DNA of 64,000 bases from Bradyrhizobium cosmicum (GTDB lineage: Bacteria; Pseudomonadota; Alphaproteobacteria; Rhizobiales; Xanthobacteraceae), in assembly GCF_007290395.2 (NCBI RefSeq), contig NZ_CP041656.2, positions 2,852,001 through 2,916,000 on the forward strand, written 5' to 3'. Within the stretch, counting starts at the first letter, position 1. Each line of letters begins with the position of its first letter. A program made the position numbers and the translations under genes. This document shows, one piece after another, positions 40,549 to 50,243 of this stretch. The notes under the pieces are model-generated. The model saw only the letters and a list, made by a program, of their open reading frames with translations. It was not told where the DNA came from and searched no databases.

Positions 40549-43063
40549 CACCATCCGGACGGTTACGGTTCGCGGCCGCGACGAGGGTCTCGATCAAACG
40601 CGGGCCGCGCTCGACCGGCTGACGCAGTCGATCAACGCCGCCAACCAGAACCTGTCTCAGACGAGGTCGATCGCGAATGACAACCGCGAGGGCTGGTCGC
40701 TGACGGGCGAGGGCGCCGCGTCGGCTGCGAACCATCTGCGCCAGGCTGCCGAGGCCGCCTATGCATTCTCGCCGGCGTTCCGCGGCGTCGTCAACGAAAT
40801 GGCCGTGCCGGCGCTCAAGGGCGCCGGCGTGGCGCTGGAGGGCGTTGCGACCGGCATCGTGACGGCGACCAATGTCGCCGGCACGGGCCTGGTGCGGCTC
40901 GGCACGGCGGCCGAGACCTCGTTACCGGCCTTCGCCGCGCTCGCCGGCAACGTCAAGGTTGCCGGCGCAGCCATGGAAGCTTTCAGTCCGACGCTGGGCG
41001 GCGCCGCGACCTCGATCATCGCGCGCCTGCTGCCGGCGCTGTCTCTGCTCGGCAAGGGACTGCTGATCTATGACGGCATCAAGCTGGTCACCGAGGCCTG
41101 GCGTCTCGGCAATGAGAGGCTCGCCGAATATGTCGCGCTGTCTGAAAAGGCCGCGGCATCCGGTGTGTCGACCGAGTTCTATCAGCGTATCGCCAAGGCG
41201 GCCGAGGATGCCAAGACGCCGGTCGCGGCGCTGACCGAGGCATTCAAGCAGCTGAGCGCTGCGGCCGCGCCGGTGCTTGGCGGCTCGACTGCTCAGAACC
41301 GGCTGGACGAGCTGGTCAAGGCCGGCAACTTCTCCGGCAACAGCGGCGTTGGCGCGCTCAAGGGCGCCAATTCGAACGAGGAACGGCTGCGCGCGCTGTC
41401 GGACCTGTACGACCAGGCGCTCGAAAAGGGCCAGCGCCTGGCCGCGCTCGATATCGTCAAGGCCTTCGGCGGCGACCAGCTCGCGGCCAGTCTCGCCAAG
41501 GATTCCGGCTATCTCGACAAGATGCTGGAATCGGCCGACGAGATCTCGGCCAAGGAGCTGATCTCGGCGGGCGATATCCAGCGCGCCGTCGACCTGCAGA
41601 ACCGGCTCGACGCCGCCGAAAAGATACTCTCGCAACGCTGGCATCCGGTCCAGGATCTGCTGACGCAGCTCGGGATCAAGATGAAGGAGATCTGGGTCGA
41701 CATCGTCGAGGCCATCGCCAAGGCGGCCGATGCGGTTTTCAAGGTCGGCGAACGCATTGCGGCGGCGCTGGCGCCTCTGCTCGAATTCATCCAGACCGCC
41801 GGCCAGCTGATCGGCAAGGCGGCGCCCTATATTGCGCAGGCATCGCCTGTCGGCATCCCGCTGGCAATCGGCGCGGCCTCGATCGGCGCGCTGTCGACAC
41901 CGTCGAGCGGCGTTGACCAGGCCGAGGCGCAGCGCGCGGCGCTGATGGCGGACGCGCGCCGGCGCCTGGCCGAGGGCCTCAACCGCATGAACGATCGGTC
42001 GAAAGCGCCGCAGGACGACGTCGCCGGCGCCTACGATCGCGCCAAGGAATCTGTCCTCAAATATATCGAGGTCACCAAGGCTGCTGCGCAGACGGTCGGC
42101 GAGTCCGCGGCCGCGCAGGAACGCGCCAAGGTCGTTGCGCAGTTGACGGCCGCGGCAATGAAGGACGGGACCACGATCACGGCGTCGATGCGCGAGGAGA
42201 TGCAGCGCCTGTCCGAGCAGGCCGGCAACGCAGCCGAGGCGCTGGAAAAGGCCAAGATCGCGTCCGACATCAAGTTCGATCGCGCGACCGCGTTGCTGTC
42301 GCCGCAGGACGTCCAGATCGCGCGGCAGCTGCGGGGGCTGTACGGCAGCGACATTCCGGCTGCGCTCAATTCGTCCTATGCGGCGGAGATCCGCTTCAAC
42401 AGCGCGATCCGCGAGCTGTCCTCGCTCGGCCAAGAGGTCAACCGCGGTTTCCTGACGGAGTTGGGGCAGAACCTGCGGAACGGCCAGAATTTCTGGCAGG
42501 CGTTCGAGGCCGCGGGCCTGTCGGCGCTGGGCAAGATCGCCGACAAGCTGGCGGCGATGGCAGCCGACCAGCTGTGGCAATCCGCTTTCGGCGGCTCCGG
42601 AGGCGGCACCGGCGGCCTGCTGGGCCTGCTCGGTGGCGGGGGAGGGTCCGCAGGTAGCGGCAGCGTGGCGACCTGGTCCTCCGGCCTTGGCGCCGGCACC
42701 GGGGGGTTGTCGATCCCGATGTATGCGAGCGGCACCAATTCAGCGCCGGGCGGCCCGGCGATGATCAATGAGGATGGCGGCGAGATCCTCGACCTGCCGT
42801 CCGGCACGCGCGTCATTCCGCATGACGTCTCGATGGCGATGGCGGGGCAGGGGGCGCTCGGTGGTGGCGCCAGCAGTGGTGGTGCGCAGGCGGTGCATGT
42901 GTCGGTCGGCGTCACCGTCGATGACGACGGCAAGCTGCAGGCCTACGTCAAGAACGTGTCCCATGCGACCACGGCTCAGGGCATCAGTGCCTACGCTAGC
43001 AGTCCGCAATTCGTCGACCATGTCGGCGCGGCCGGCAACAAGGCGAGGGCGCGGCGGCTATGA
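40535..43063 (+). CDS. tape measure protein
   Basis: The 842-residue product is the longest tail gene after the tip protein. It has an N-terminal coiled-coil region, hydrophobic helices around 130-190 and 410-450, further coiled coil, and a Gly-rich C-terminal region (GGGGGSAGSGSVATW, then GEILDLPSGTRVIPHDVSMA). It sets tail length and is expelled during DNA injection. The hydrophobic segments probably insert in the host membrane. Placement immediately after the frameshifted chaperone is diagnostic. Confidence 0.92.
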   Translation: MPTLDTIRTVTVRGRDEGLDQTRAALDRLTQSINAANQNLSQTRSIANDNREGWSLTGEGAASAANHLRQAAEAAYAFSPAFRGVVNEMAVPALKGAGVALEGVATGIVTATNVAGTGLVRLGTAAETSLPAFAALAGNVKVAGAAMEAFSPTLGGAATSIIARLLPALSLLGKGLLIYDGIKLVTEAWRLGNERLAEYVALSEKAAASGVSTEFYQRIAKAAEDAKTPVAALTEAFKQLSAAAAPVLGGSTAQNRLDELVKAGNFSGNSGVGALKGANSNEERLRALSDLYDQALEKGQRLAALDIVKAFGGDQLAASLAKDSGYLDKMLESADEISAKELISAGDIQRAVDLQNRLDAAEKILSQRWHPVQDLLTQLGIKMKEIWVDIVEAIAKAADAVFKVGERIAAALAPLLEFIQTAGQLIGKAAPYIAQASPVGIPLAIGAASIGALSTPSSGVDQAEAQRAALMADARRRLAEGLNRMNDRSKAPQDDVAGAYDRAKESVLKYIEVTKAAAQTVGESAAAQERAKVVAQLTAAAMKDGTTITASMREEMQRLSEQAGNAAEALEKAKIASDIKFDRATALLSPQDVQIARQLRGLYGSDIPAALNSSYAAEIRFNSAIRELSSLGQEVNRGFLTELGQNLRNGQNFWQAFEAAGLSALGKIADKLAAMAADQLWQSAFGGSGGGTGGLLGLLGGGGGSAGSGSVATWSSGLGAGTGGLSIPMYASGTNSAPGGPAMINEDGGEILDLPSGTRVIPHDVSMAMAGQGALGGGASSGGAQAVHVSVGVTVDDDGKLQAYVKNVSHATTAQGISAYASSPQFVDHVGAAGNKARARRL

Positions 43064-43692
43064 GCATTTCGTTCCCGCTTACCGATCTGCAGACGCTCGT
43101 CCCGATCGCCAGCCAGAGTTTTCCGCTGGTCTCGCGTCAGGAACTGTCGCGGCTCGCCAGCGGCGTCACCATCGGCAAGGATCTCGGCTCTGCACTGTGG
43201 ATGCCGGAGTTCTCGACCGACACCATCGACAACGACGACGCCGTTGCCTATGAGGCGCGGCTCAATTCGCTCGACGGTGTCGTCAACATCTTCACCGCCG
43301 GCGATCTGCGCCGGCTCTATCCGCGCAGCCATGCGGATGGTGTCTTCAACGACACCGGCGTGCTGGCCTCGGTCAATGCCAACAACAAGGCGCTGGCGCT
43401 GTCGGGGCTCGACCCGTCATTTGCGCTGTCGATCGGCGACTATCTGGCGTTCGATTATTCCGGCGGCCGGGCCCTGCACCAGGTCGTCGAGGCCGTGACC
43501 GCCAATGGCAGCGGCACCACGGCGCAATTCGAGGTGCGCCCGCATATCCGGCCCGGCTTCTCGCTGTCGGCGGCGGTCACCCTGAAGAAACCGAAGGGCT
43601 ATTTCATGCTGGTGCCTGGCTCGGTGCAGGCCAGCACCAACGGGCCGGTCAGCTCGGTGATTTCGTTCAAGGCCGTGCAAGTTCTGCCATGA
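43060..43692 (+). CDS. distal tail-like protein, 210 aa
   Basis: The 210-residue beta-rich product starts MSISFPLTDLQTLVPIASQS. ALWMPEFSTDTIDNDDAVAY and TLKKPKGYFMLVPG are probable galectin/Dit-like strands. It overlaps tape measure and the next gene by ATGA. Its place fits the distal tail protein at the tube end. Confidence 0.72.
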   Translation: MSISFPLTDLQTLVPIASQSFPLVSRQELSRLASGVTIGKDLGSALWMPEFSTDTIDNDDAVAYEARLNSLDGVVNIFTAGDLRRLYPRSHADGVFNDTGVLASVNANNKALALSGLDPSFALSIGDYLAFDYSGGRALHQVVEAVTANGSGTTAQFEVRPHIRPGFSLSAAVTLKKPKGYFMLVPGSVQASTNGPVSSVISFKAVQVLP

Positions 43693-44378
43693 CCCGCTCG
43701 CTCGCATCCGGCAACTACACCGCGTTGCAGGCGCGCCGCCTGATCGCGCGCGATTTCGTCTGGTTCGTCGTGCGCGACCGCTCGACCGGCAATCCCGTCA
43801 CGGATGGCTACTGGTCGGATGTCGGCTCGATCTCGGCCGACGTGATCGACCCTGAGACCGGCAGCACGGTGACGCGGACATTTGCCGGCGCGGCCGGGCT
43901 GGTCGAGATCTCCGACATCCCGGTCGTCTCCAACCTGACGGTGCAGACTATCACCATCACGCTCGCGCAAGCGGCGAGCCGCGTCAACGATCTGGTGCGC
44001 ACCTACGACTGCAAGCAGGGCAAGGTGCAGGTGTTTCGCGGGCTGTTCGATGCGTCGACCCGCGTCATGGTCGCGCCGGCGTTTCCGCGCTTTGCCGGCA
44101 CCATCGACGAGGCGCCGGTCACGACGCCGAAGGAAGGCGAGACCGGCGACGTCACGCTGACCTGCACCGGCAACACGCAGGAGCTGACGCGCTCCAATCC
44201 GGACACGCGCTCGGATGCCTCGCAAAAGCTGCGCGATCCCGCCGATGATTTCTATCTGCACACGGCGACGGTGTCGGAGTGGCAGCAATATTGGGGCAAG
44301 GATCCGGGCGTGCTTGGCGTCACCGGCGGCTCGCCTGGCCTGGTTGCGCTCACGCGCGGCGCGGGGCTGGTCCGATGA
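43689..44378 (+). CDS. tail tip hub protein, DUF2163-like
   Basis: The 229-residue product shows a DFVWFVVRDRSTGNPVTDGY start, repeated beta units, and a hub-like TCTGNTQELTRSNPDTRSDA segment. In GTA- and siphovirus-type tails of Alphaproteobacteria a gene in this position encodes the baseplate hub. Assigned from order and patterns. Confidence 0.68.
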   Translation: MTRSLASGNYTALQARRLIARDFVWFVVRDRSTGNPVTDGYWSDVGSISADVIDPETGSTVTRTFAGAAGLVEISDIPVVSNLTVQTITITLAQAASRVNDLVRTYDCKQGKVQVFRGLFDASTRVMVAPAFPRFAGTIDEAPVTTPKEGETGDVTLTCTGNTQELTRSNPDTRSDASQKLRDPADDFYLHTATVSEWQQYWGKDPGVLGVTGGSPGLVALTRGAGLVR

Positions 44379-44827
44379 TCCGTCCGGCGGTCATGGCCGA
44401 CGCGGCGCGGGCGATCGAGCTGTTGCATGCCTCGCACGATGCTGCCGGCTTCAACGGCGGCGCCGGCTTCGCCTTTCCGTTCGTGCCGCGTTACGCCGAG
44501 CGGCTGTTCGTGACCCATCTCGAGATGATGAACGCCTGCTGCCTGGCGCTCGACGTCGGCGGCGTGGCGCAGGGCCTGCTGCTGGCGGTCGCGTCACAGC
44601 ATCCGTTCGGTCCGGTCTGGCTGGCGCGCGAAACCGTCTGGTGGATCGATCCTGCCCATCGCGGCCGCGCGGCGATCGCCATGCTTGACGCCTATGAGGC
44701 CTGGGCCAAGGGCAAGGGCTGCGCCTTCACCGGCATGGCCGGGATGGGCGAGGACCCGGATGTCGCCAGGCTTTACGTGCGCCGCGGCTATCAGCGCGCC
44801 GAAACCCATTTCCTGAAGGCGATCTGA
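44375..44827 (+). CDS. GNAT acetyltransferase embedded in tail module
   Basis: The 150-residue product is GNAT-like: a MIRPAVMADAARAIELLHAS N-terminus, the WWIDPAHRGRAAIAMLDAYE strand-helix holding the acetyl-CoA pyrophosphate-binding R/Q-x-x-G-x-A-like motif, and a closing DVARLYVRRGYQRAETHFLK motif. It is encoded between hub and tip genes with ATGA overlap. Target unknown; it could modify a virion or host protein. Confidence 0.8.
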   Translation: MIRPAVMADAARAIELLHASHDAAGFNGGAGFAFPFVPRYAERLFVTHLEMMNACCLALDVGGVAQGLLLAVASQHPFGPVWLARETVWWIDPAHRGRAAIAMLDAYEAWAKGKGCAFTGMAGMGEDPDVARLYVRRGYQRAETHFLKAI

Positions 44828-44828
44828 C

Positions 44829-47792
44829 GTGGCGATTTTCACGGCTATTGCAGCGGCGATCGGCCTCACGGGGTTCTTTGCGGCGGCGTTCGTCACGGCC
44901 GCCTCGCTCGCGACCTCGATCGGCCTGTCCTATGCCGTCCGTGCGCTGTCCGGCCAGCCCAAGCAGTCGACCGACAGTTTCGGCGTGCAGGGCAAGCTCA
45001 CCGGCGGCGGCGACGTGCCGCGCTCGTTCGGGCTCGGCCGCCACGTCACGGCTGGCTCGCTGGTCTATGCCAACACCTGGGGCAACGGCTACGACACGCC
45101 GAACGCCTTCCTGACGCAGGTCATCGCGCTGTCGGATCTGCCCGGCGAGCGCCTGGTCGGCATGTGGGTGAACGGCGCCAAGGTCACGCTGGCCGAGGGC
45201 GATGCCAAGGCATCCGTGCTCGGCGCCGGCTCGCAGGGCTACGCCGTGCCGGAGTACATCCGCCCGCACAACGGCGAGGGTGCGGCGGTGCCGCATCTGT
45301 GGGTGAAGTTCTACGACGGCAGCCAGACCGGCGCCGACACCTTCACCTTGAGCGCGTCGTCGGCCGAGCGGCCCTATACCGCGGCCCATGTCGGCAAGGG
45401 TGTCTGCTACGCCGTCGTACATGCCTTCAACGACGAGAATCTGTGGAGCGGCTTTCCGACCCTCAAGTTCGAACTGTCCGGCGTGCCGCTCTACGATCCC
45501 TCCAAGGATTCGACGGTCGGCGGCTCCGGCGCGCATCGCTACGGCGATCCCTCGACCTGGGGTGGCGACGGCGACGATTTTCCGGTCGTGCAGATCCACA
45601 ACATCCTGCGCGGCTTCTCCTATAACGGCATCTGGCTGTACGGGCTGCAGAACACCTCCGCGGCGCGGCTGCCGGCCGTCAACTGGATCACGCAGATCGG
45701 CAAGTGCCGTACGACGGTCGTCGGCGCCGGCGGGCCGGAGCCGACCTATCGCACCGGCGGCCAGATCGATGTCAACGCGCAGCCCGCGAACGCGATCGAG
45801 GCCATCCTGACCGGCTGCCAGGGCCGCCTGTCGGAGATCGGCGGCTTCTACAAGATCCATGTCGGCGCGCCCGACACGCCGAGCTTTACGTTCTCCGACG
45901 ACGACATCCTGTCGACCGAGCCGCAGACCTATCGCCCGTTCTTTTCGCTGTCCGACAGCGTCAACGGTATCCAGGCGACCTATCCGGATCCGGCGCAGGG
46001 CTGGAACAGCGCGACGGCGCCCGCCTATTACCGGACCGACCTCGAGGCGCGGGACGGCGGCCGCCGGCTGATGGCCAATCCGGCGTTCGATTTCGTGCCC
46101 TATGCCGAGCAGGTGCAGCGGCTGCAGAAATCGGCGATCGAGGAGGCGCAGCGGGCGCGCACCCATGCCCTGACCTTGCCGCCGGCGTTCTGGATCGTCG
46201 AGCCCGGCGACGTCGGCGAATGGACGTCGTTGCGCAACGGCTACAGCGCCAAGCAATTCCGCGTCGACTCCGCGGTCGACAAGGCCAACCTCGACGTGAT
46301 GCTCGCCATCACCGAGGTCGATCCGTCCGATTACGACTGGAACACGGGAACGGATTTCACGCCGGTCACCGGCGGCGGCACCGTCTCCAATCCGCCGGCG
46401 CCGCAAGGCATCGCCAGCTTTGACGCGCTGCCCTATTCGCTGGTCGACGACAGCGGCATCATCCGCCGGCCTGCGATCCTGATCTCTTGGGACGGCTCGC
46501 AGCCCGGCATCAGCGGCGTGCAGTTCGAGGTGCGCCTTGCCTCGGACGGATCGAGCGTCACGCGCGGCCGCACCGATCGCGTCACCGCCGGCAATCTGAT
46601 CGTGACGCAGTCGATCCTGCCCGCCGTCACCTACCAGGTGCGCGGGCAATACATCCCGTCGGCGCCGCGCGACATGCTGTGGTCGGGCTGGATCACGGTG
46701 ACGACGCCTGACGTTCGCTTCACGCTGGCCGAGTTCGATGCCGCCGTCGCAGCGCAGGTGACCACGCTGCAGAACCAGCTCAACGACAATCTCGCGCTGG
46801 TCGAGCAGACCATCGCCAACGTCGCCGCCGGGCTTGCGGCCCGCGACTGGCGCGACAAGAAGGAATTGCGCTCGCAGCTCTCGGCGCGGTCCGATGATGC
46901 GCTGGCGCAGATCGACGACGTCCGCACGGTCGCGGTCGACACGCAGACGGCATTCGCATCGTTCTCGACGACGGCGACGGCGACCTTCGGCTCGACGACC
47001 GCCTTTGTCAGCCAGACCGCCGCGGCGATCGCAACCTATGACGGCTGGGGCGCGGCGCAATATGCCGTGACGCTCAACGTCGACGGCTACGCCACCGGCT
47101 TCAACCTGGTCAACGGCGGCAGCGGCACCTCGGCTTTTACGATCGTCGCCGACAAGTTCCAGGTGCAGCTGCCCGGCTACAATGGCAGCGCGCCGCAGCC
47201 GGTGTTCACCATCGGCACGCTCAACGGCGTCGCCGCGGTCGGATTGACCGGCAACGTCTATCTCGACGGAACGCTCAATGCGCGCGCGATCGTCGCGGGC
47301 TCGATCCTTGCGTCCAAGATCGCAGCCGGCGAGATCACCTCGGATTCCGGTGTGATCGGCGCGCTGGCGCTGAAGTCGCTGAGTATCGCCGACAATGCTG
47401 CGACGGTGCCGGCGATCCAGATCCTGGCCTCGAATACGTCGATCAGCGGTGGCACCAACTTTTTCAACTTCAATCTCAGTGTCGACACGACGGGGCTCTC
47501 CGGCAAGACCATCCCGATCTTTGCCAGCATCACGTTCAAATTCAGTTGCTCCTATGCCGGGGCAGGCACGCAGACGACGACATTCTATCTCTATGTCAAT
47601 GGAAGCATCGTCGATCGGCTCGACCTGCAGTGCGTCGCTGGGCTTTACATTCTCTCGATGTCCGGTGGGCGCAGCATCACGGGAACGGGTGGCATCGTTT
47701 CCGTGCCGATCGTGGTTCAGGGCTTCGCGGGCGGCGGCGCCGATGTCGTCAATGCCAATGCCTGCGTGTTTGCGATGGCGGCGAAGCGATGA
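44829..47792 (+). CDS. tail tip/host specificity protein J-like
   Basis: The 987-residue product starts at GTG 44829. It has an N-terminal hydrophobic region (1-40), beta domains and a fibronectin-III-like segment (about 520-640: FDALPYSLVDDSGIIRRPAI, then LISWDGSQPGISGVQFEVRL). Further along are a helical stalk (VAAQVTTLQNQLNDNLALVE) and a C-terminal beta region (from DGTLNARAIVAGSILASKIA). This matches lambda-J/DUF1983-type tip attachment proteins that contact the host. Confidence 0.85.
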   Translation: MAIFTAIAAAIGLTGFFAAAFVTAASLATSIGLSYAVRALSGQPKQSTDSFGVQGKLTGGGDVPRSFGLGRHVTAGSLVYANTWGNGYDTPNAFLTQVIALSDLPGERLVGMWVNGAKVTLAEGDAKASVLGAGSQGYAVPEYIRPHNGEGAAVPHLWVKFYDGSQTGADTFTLSASSAERPYTAAHVGKGVCYAVVHAFNDENLWSGFPTLKFELSGVPLYDPSKDSTVGGSGAHRYGDPSTWGGDGDDFPVVQIHNILRGFSYNGIWLYGLQNTSAARLPAVNWITQIGKCRTTVVGAGGPEPTYRTGGQIDVNAQPANAIEAILTGCQGRLSEIGGFYKIHVGAPDTPSFTFSDDDILSTEPQTYRPFFSLSDSVNGIQATYPDPAQGWNSATAPAYYRTDLEARDGGRRLMANPAFDFVPYAEQVQRLQKSAIEEAQRARTHALTLPPAFWIVEPGDVGEWTSLRNGYSAKQFRVDSAVDKANLDVMLAITEVDPSDYDWNTGTDFTPVTGGGTVSNPPAPQGIASFDALPYSLVDDSGIIRRPAILISWDGSQPGISGVQFEVRLASDGSSVTRGRTDRVTAGNLIVTQSILPAVTYQVRGQYIPSAPRDMLWSGWITVTTPDVRFTLAEFDAAVAAQVTTLQNQLNDNLALVEQTIANVAAGLAARDWRDKKELRSQLSARSDDALAQIDDVRTVAVDTQTAFASFSTTATATFGSTTAFVSQTAAAIATYDGWGAAQYAVTLNVDGYATGFNLVNGGSGTSAFTIVADKFQVQLPGYNGSAPQPVFTIGTLNGVAAVGLTGNVYLDGTLNARAIVAGSILASKIAAGEITSDSGVIGALALKSLSIADNAATVPAIQILASNTSISGGTNFFNFNLSVDTTGLSGKTIPIFASITFKFSCSYAGAGTQTTTFYLYVNGSIVDRLDLQCVAGLYILSMSGGRSITGTGGIVSVPIVVQGFAGGGADVVNANACVFAMAAKR

Positions 47793-48250
47793 ACATCCAT
47801 TACGACACAGCGACCGGGCAGATCGTCTCCTACGGGTTCGGCGCAGACCATGGCGACGGGTTCGAGACGAGCCCGTACCCGAATTGCAGTGTGGCGATCA
47901 TTGACGACCAGCCGATCGACGCGCGCGCGCAGAAATTCGATCCCGTCACGTGGAAGGTCGTCGACAAGGACGTGCCGGACCCCGAGCCGGACCAGGTGTG
48001 GCGGATTCGCGAGCTGGTGCGCGCGGAGCTGGGGGCAACCGACAAGTTCGCGCTGCCTGATTATCCGGTCGCGGACGCCGATCGCGTCGCATGGGTGGCG
48101 TATCGCAAGGCGCTCAGGGATGCCTCGAAGGGCAACGCCACGGCCGCGGCGATGCTGGCAGCGATCCCGCTGCGGCCGGACGGCAGCGATCCGGCGGCGC
48201 AGCTGCGCGCGCTGCTGGCTGGCGGGAATGACAACGGGGTGACTCCATGA
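47789..48250 (+). CDS. tail fibre assembly-like protein
   Basis: The 153-residue product begins MNIHYDTATGQIVSYGFGAD and has a central PEPDQVWRIRELVRAELGAT helix. Its size and placement between tip and fibre resemble fibre-assembly chaperone or short tip proteins in other phages. Overlaps both neighbours by ATGA. Confidence 0.58.
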   Translation: MNIHYDTATGQIVSYGFGADHGDGFETSPYPNCSVAIIDDQPIDARAQKFDPVTWKVVDKDVPDPEPDQVWRIRELVRAELGATDKFALPDYPVADADRVAWVAYRKALRDASKGNATAAAMLAAIPLRPDGSDPAAQLRALLAGGNDNGVTP

Positions 48251-50160
48251 CGGCTCTTTCCAGCTATTCCACTGGCACGGTCGCGGTCTCCGCGGACGGC
48301 ACCGCCGTCACCGGCACCAGCACGCTTTGGCTCACCGCGGGCAACGTCAAGCCCGGCGACGAGCTGGCGATCGGGCATTTCCGCAGCCGGATCACCGACG
48401 TCACCGACGACACGCACATGGTCATCACGCCGTGGCCGGGATCGACGGTGAGCGGCTCGGCATACACTGTCTGGAAGGTGTCGCAGCAGCGCATCGTCGG
48501 CGAGACCTACGCGCGCGACGTCGACCGGATGGTCGGCGCGCTCAACACGTCAGGGTATTTCGTGTTCGTCGACATCGGCGCGACCGCACCTGATCCTTCG
48601 CTCGGCGATGACGGGCAATTCGCGTTCCAGCCGACCACGGGCAAGACCTGGGCGAAGTCGGCCGGCGTCTGGTCCTTTCTCGGGTTCTACAAGGCGTTCA
48701 ACCTGACCGGCGCCTATAACGGCGCGACGGTCTATTCCTACGGCGACGTGCAGGTGACGGCAGGCTCGTCCTACATCTACATCAACGCCACGCCGAGCGC
48801 CGGCCACACCGCGCCGAACCCGACCTATTGGCAATTGCTCGCCAGCATCGGCGCTACGGGCAATACCGGGGCGACCGGTGCGGGCTATGGCGGGACGTCG
48901 ACGACGTCGCTGGCGATCGGGACCGGCTCGAAAGTCTTCACCACACAGGCCGGGCTTGCCTACGCCAACGGCGCCCGGGTGCGGGCGTCCTCGGCCGCCA
49001 ACACCGCCAACTGGATGGAAGGGCGCGTCACCTACAGCGGCACCACGCTGACCATGACCGCCGACAAGACCGGCGGCAGTGGCACGCTGGCCGACTGGAA
49101 TCTCAACGTCACCGGCGAACCTGGCGCCGGCGATCTTCTCAGCACGAACAATCTGAGCGATGTTGTGTCGGCCGACCAGGCGCGGGCCAATCTTGCCGTG
49201 GCTGGAAGGAACTATCTGCTCAATCCATCGGGTGAGATCGATCAGGAGGGCGTCGGCGGCGGGGTTTCCCGGTCCGACGCGACTTATGACTTCGACCAGT
49301 GGTTGGCGCTGACGCAGTCAAATCCGATCACCGTCAGCTTGGTGGCGGATGCGGAGAACGGAACGCCGTTCATGATGCGGGGCCTGCAAGCCAATGCGAC
49401 CGCGCAGCGGTTCGGCCGTATCCAGTGGATCGAGTCCAGGGATTGCAAAGAGCTTCGCGGCCGCGCGGTCACACTATCGGCGAGGGTGCGGATGTCGGCA
49501 GCGACGACGCTGCGATACGCAATCGTGGAATGGACGGGAGCGGCGGACACCATCACCAAGGACGTCATTAACGACTGGACCAATAGTACCTTCACTGCTG
49601 GGCAGTTCTTTACATCGACGTCAACGACGGTCGTAGCGACCGGATCGCAGGCTCTCGCGGCTAACACCCTGGCGAACATCTCACTGAGCGGCACTATATC
49701 CGGCTCGATGAACAATCTGGCCGTAATATTCTGGACCGACAGCGCCCAAGCGCAGAACGTGACGCTCGACATAGGTAAGGCCAAGTTAGAGCCTGGTTCG
49801 GTCGCAACGTCGTTCGCTGCGCCACGCTATGAAGATGAACTGCTGCGCTGTTGCCGGTACTTCGTGGCCATTACAACTCAGTCGTTCTTTGGTGGTGGAA
49901 CCGTGCGTGTCGGTGGAACGGATATGTATGCTTACATGGCGATTCCGGCGCCAATGCGGGTGCTACCCACAGTCTCGATCACGGGAATGAACGTTGTGGT
50001 TGGCGATACGGTGACGGCTCTTGCGAGTCTGACCGCATCCAAGCAGACGGGCAACATGCTGACGCTTGTCCCTCACACCTCCACGTCGGCGGGCTCGACC
50101 GCTGCGGCGATGGTTTTCTATAATTCGACAACGCAGAATTCGTTGAACGCGCGGATTTAA
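48247..50160 (+). CDS. tail fibre / receptor-binding protein
   Basis: The 637-residue product has an N-terminal beta module (AVSADGTAVTGTSTLWLTAG) that resembles phage fibre attachment domains. Repeated Ig-like/gateway units, a collagen-like GATGNTGATGAG linker (near residue 212), and a C-terminal carbohydrate-binding-like domain (NYLLNPSGEIDQEG onward) follow. The last third is noticeably less GC-biased than the rest, suggesting recent exchange of the receptor-binding end. Confidence 0.82.
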   Translation: MTALSSYSTGTVAVSADGTAVTGTSTLWLTAGNVKPGDELAIGHFRSRITDVTDDTHMVITPWPGSTVSGSAYTVWKVSQQRIVGETYARDVDRMVGALNTSGYFVFVDIGATAPDPSLGDDGQFAFQPTTGKTWAKSAGVWSFLGFYKAFNLTGAYNGATVYSYGDVQVTAGSSYIYINATPSAGHTAPNPTYWQLLASIGATGNTGATGAGYGGTSTTSLAIGTGSKVFTTQAGLAYANGARVRASSAANTANWMEGRVTYSGTTLTMTADKTGGSGTLADWNLNVTGEPGAGDLLSTNNLSDVVSADQARANLAVAGRNYLLNPSGEIDQEGVGGGVSRSDATYDFDQWLALTQSNPITVSLVADAENGTPFMMRGLQANATAQRFGRIQWIESRDCKELRGRAVTLSARVRMSAATTLRYAIVEWTGAADTITKDVINDWTNSTFTAGQFFTSTSTTVVATGSQALAANTLANISLSGTISGSMNNLAVIFWTDSAQAQNVTLDIGKAKLEPGSVATSFAAPRYEDELLRCCRYFVAITTQSFFGGGTVRVGGTDMYAYMAIPAPMRVLPTVSITGMNVVVGDTVTALASLTASKQTGNMLTLVPHTSTSAGSTAAAMVFYNSTTQNSLNARI

Positions 50161-50243
50161 AGCCGACTATCGAGGCCGCCCTCGGCTCCGACGTCGGCTG
50201 ACGCACCAGCGTTTCTATTTGGACATCGATAGGGGTACATCAC

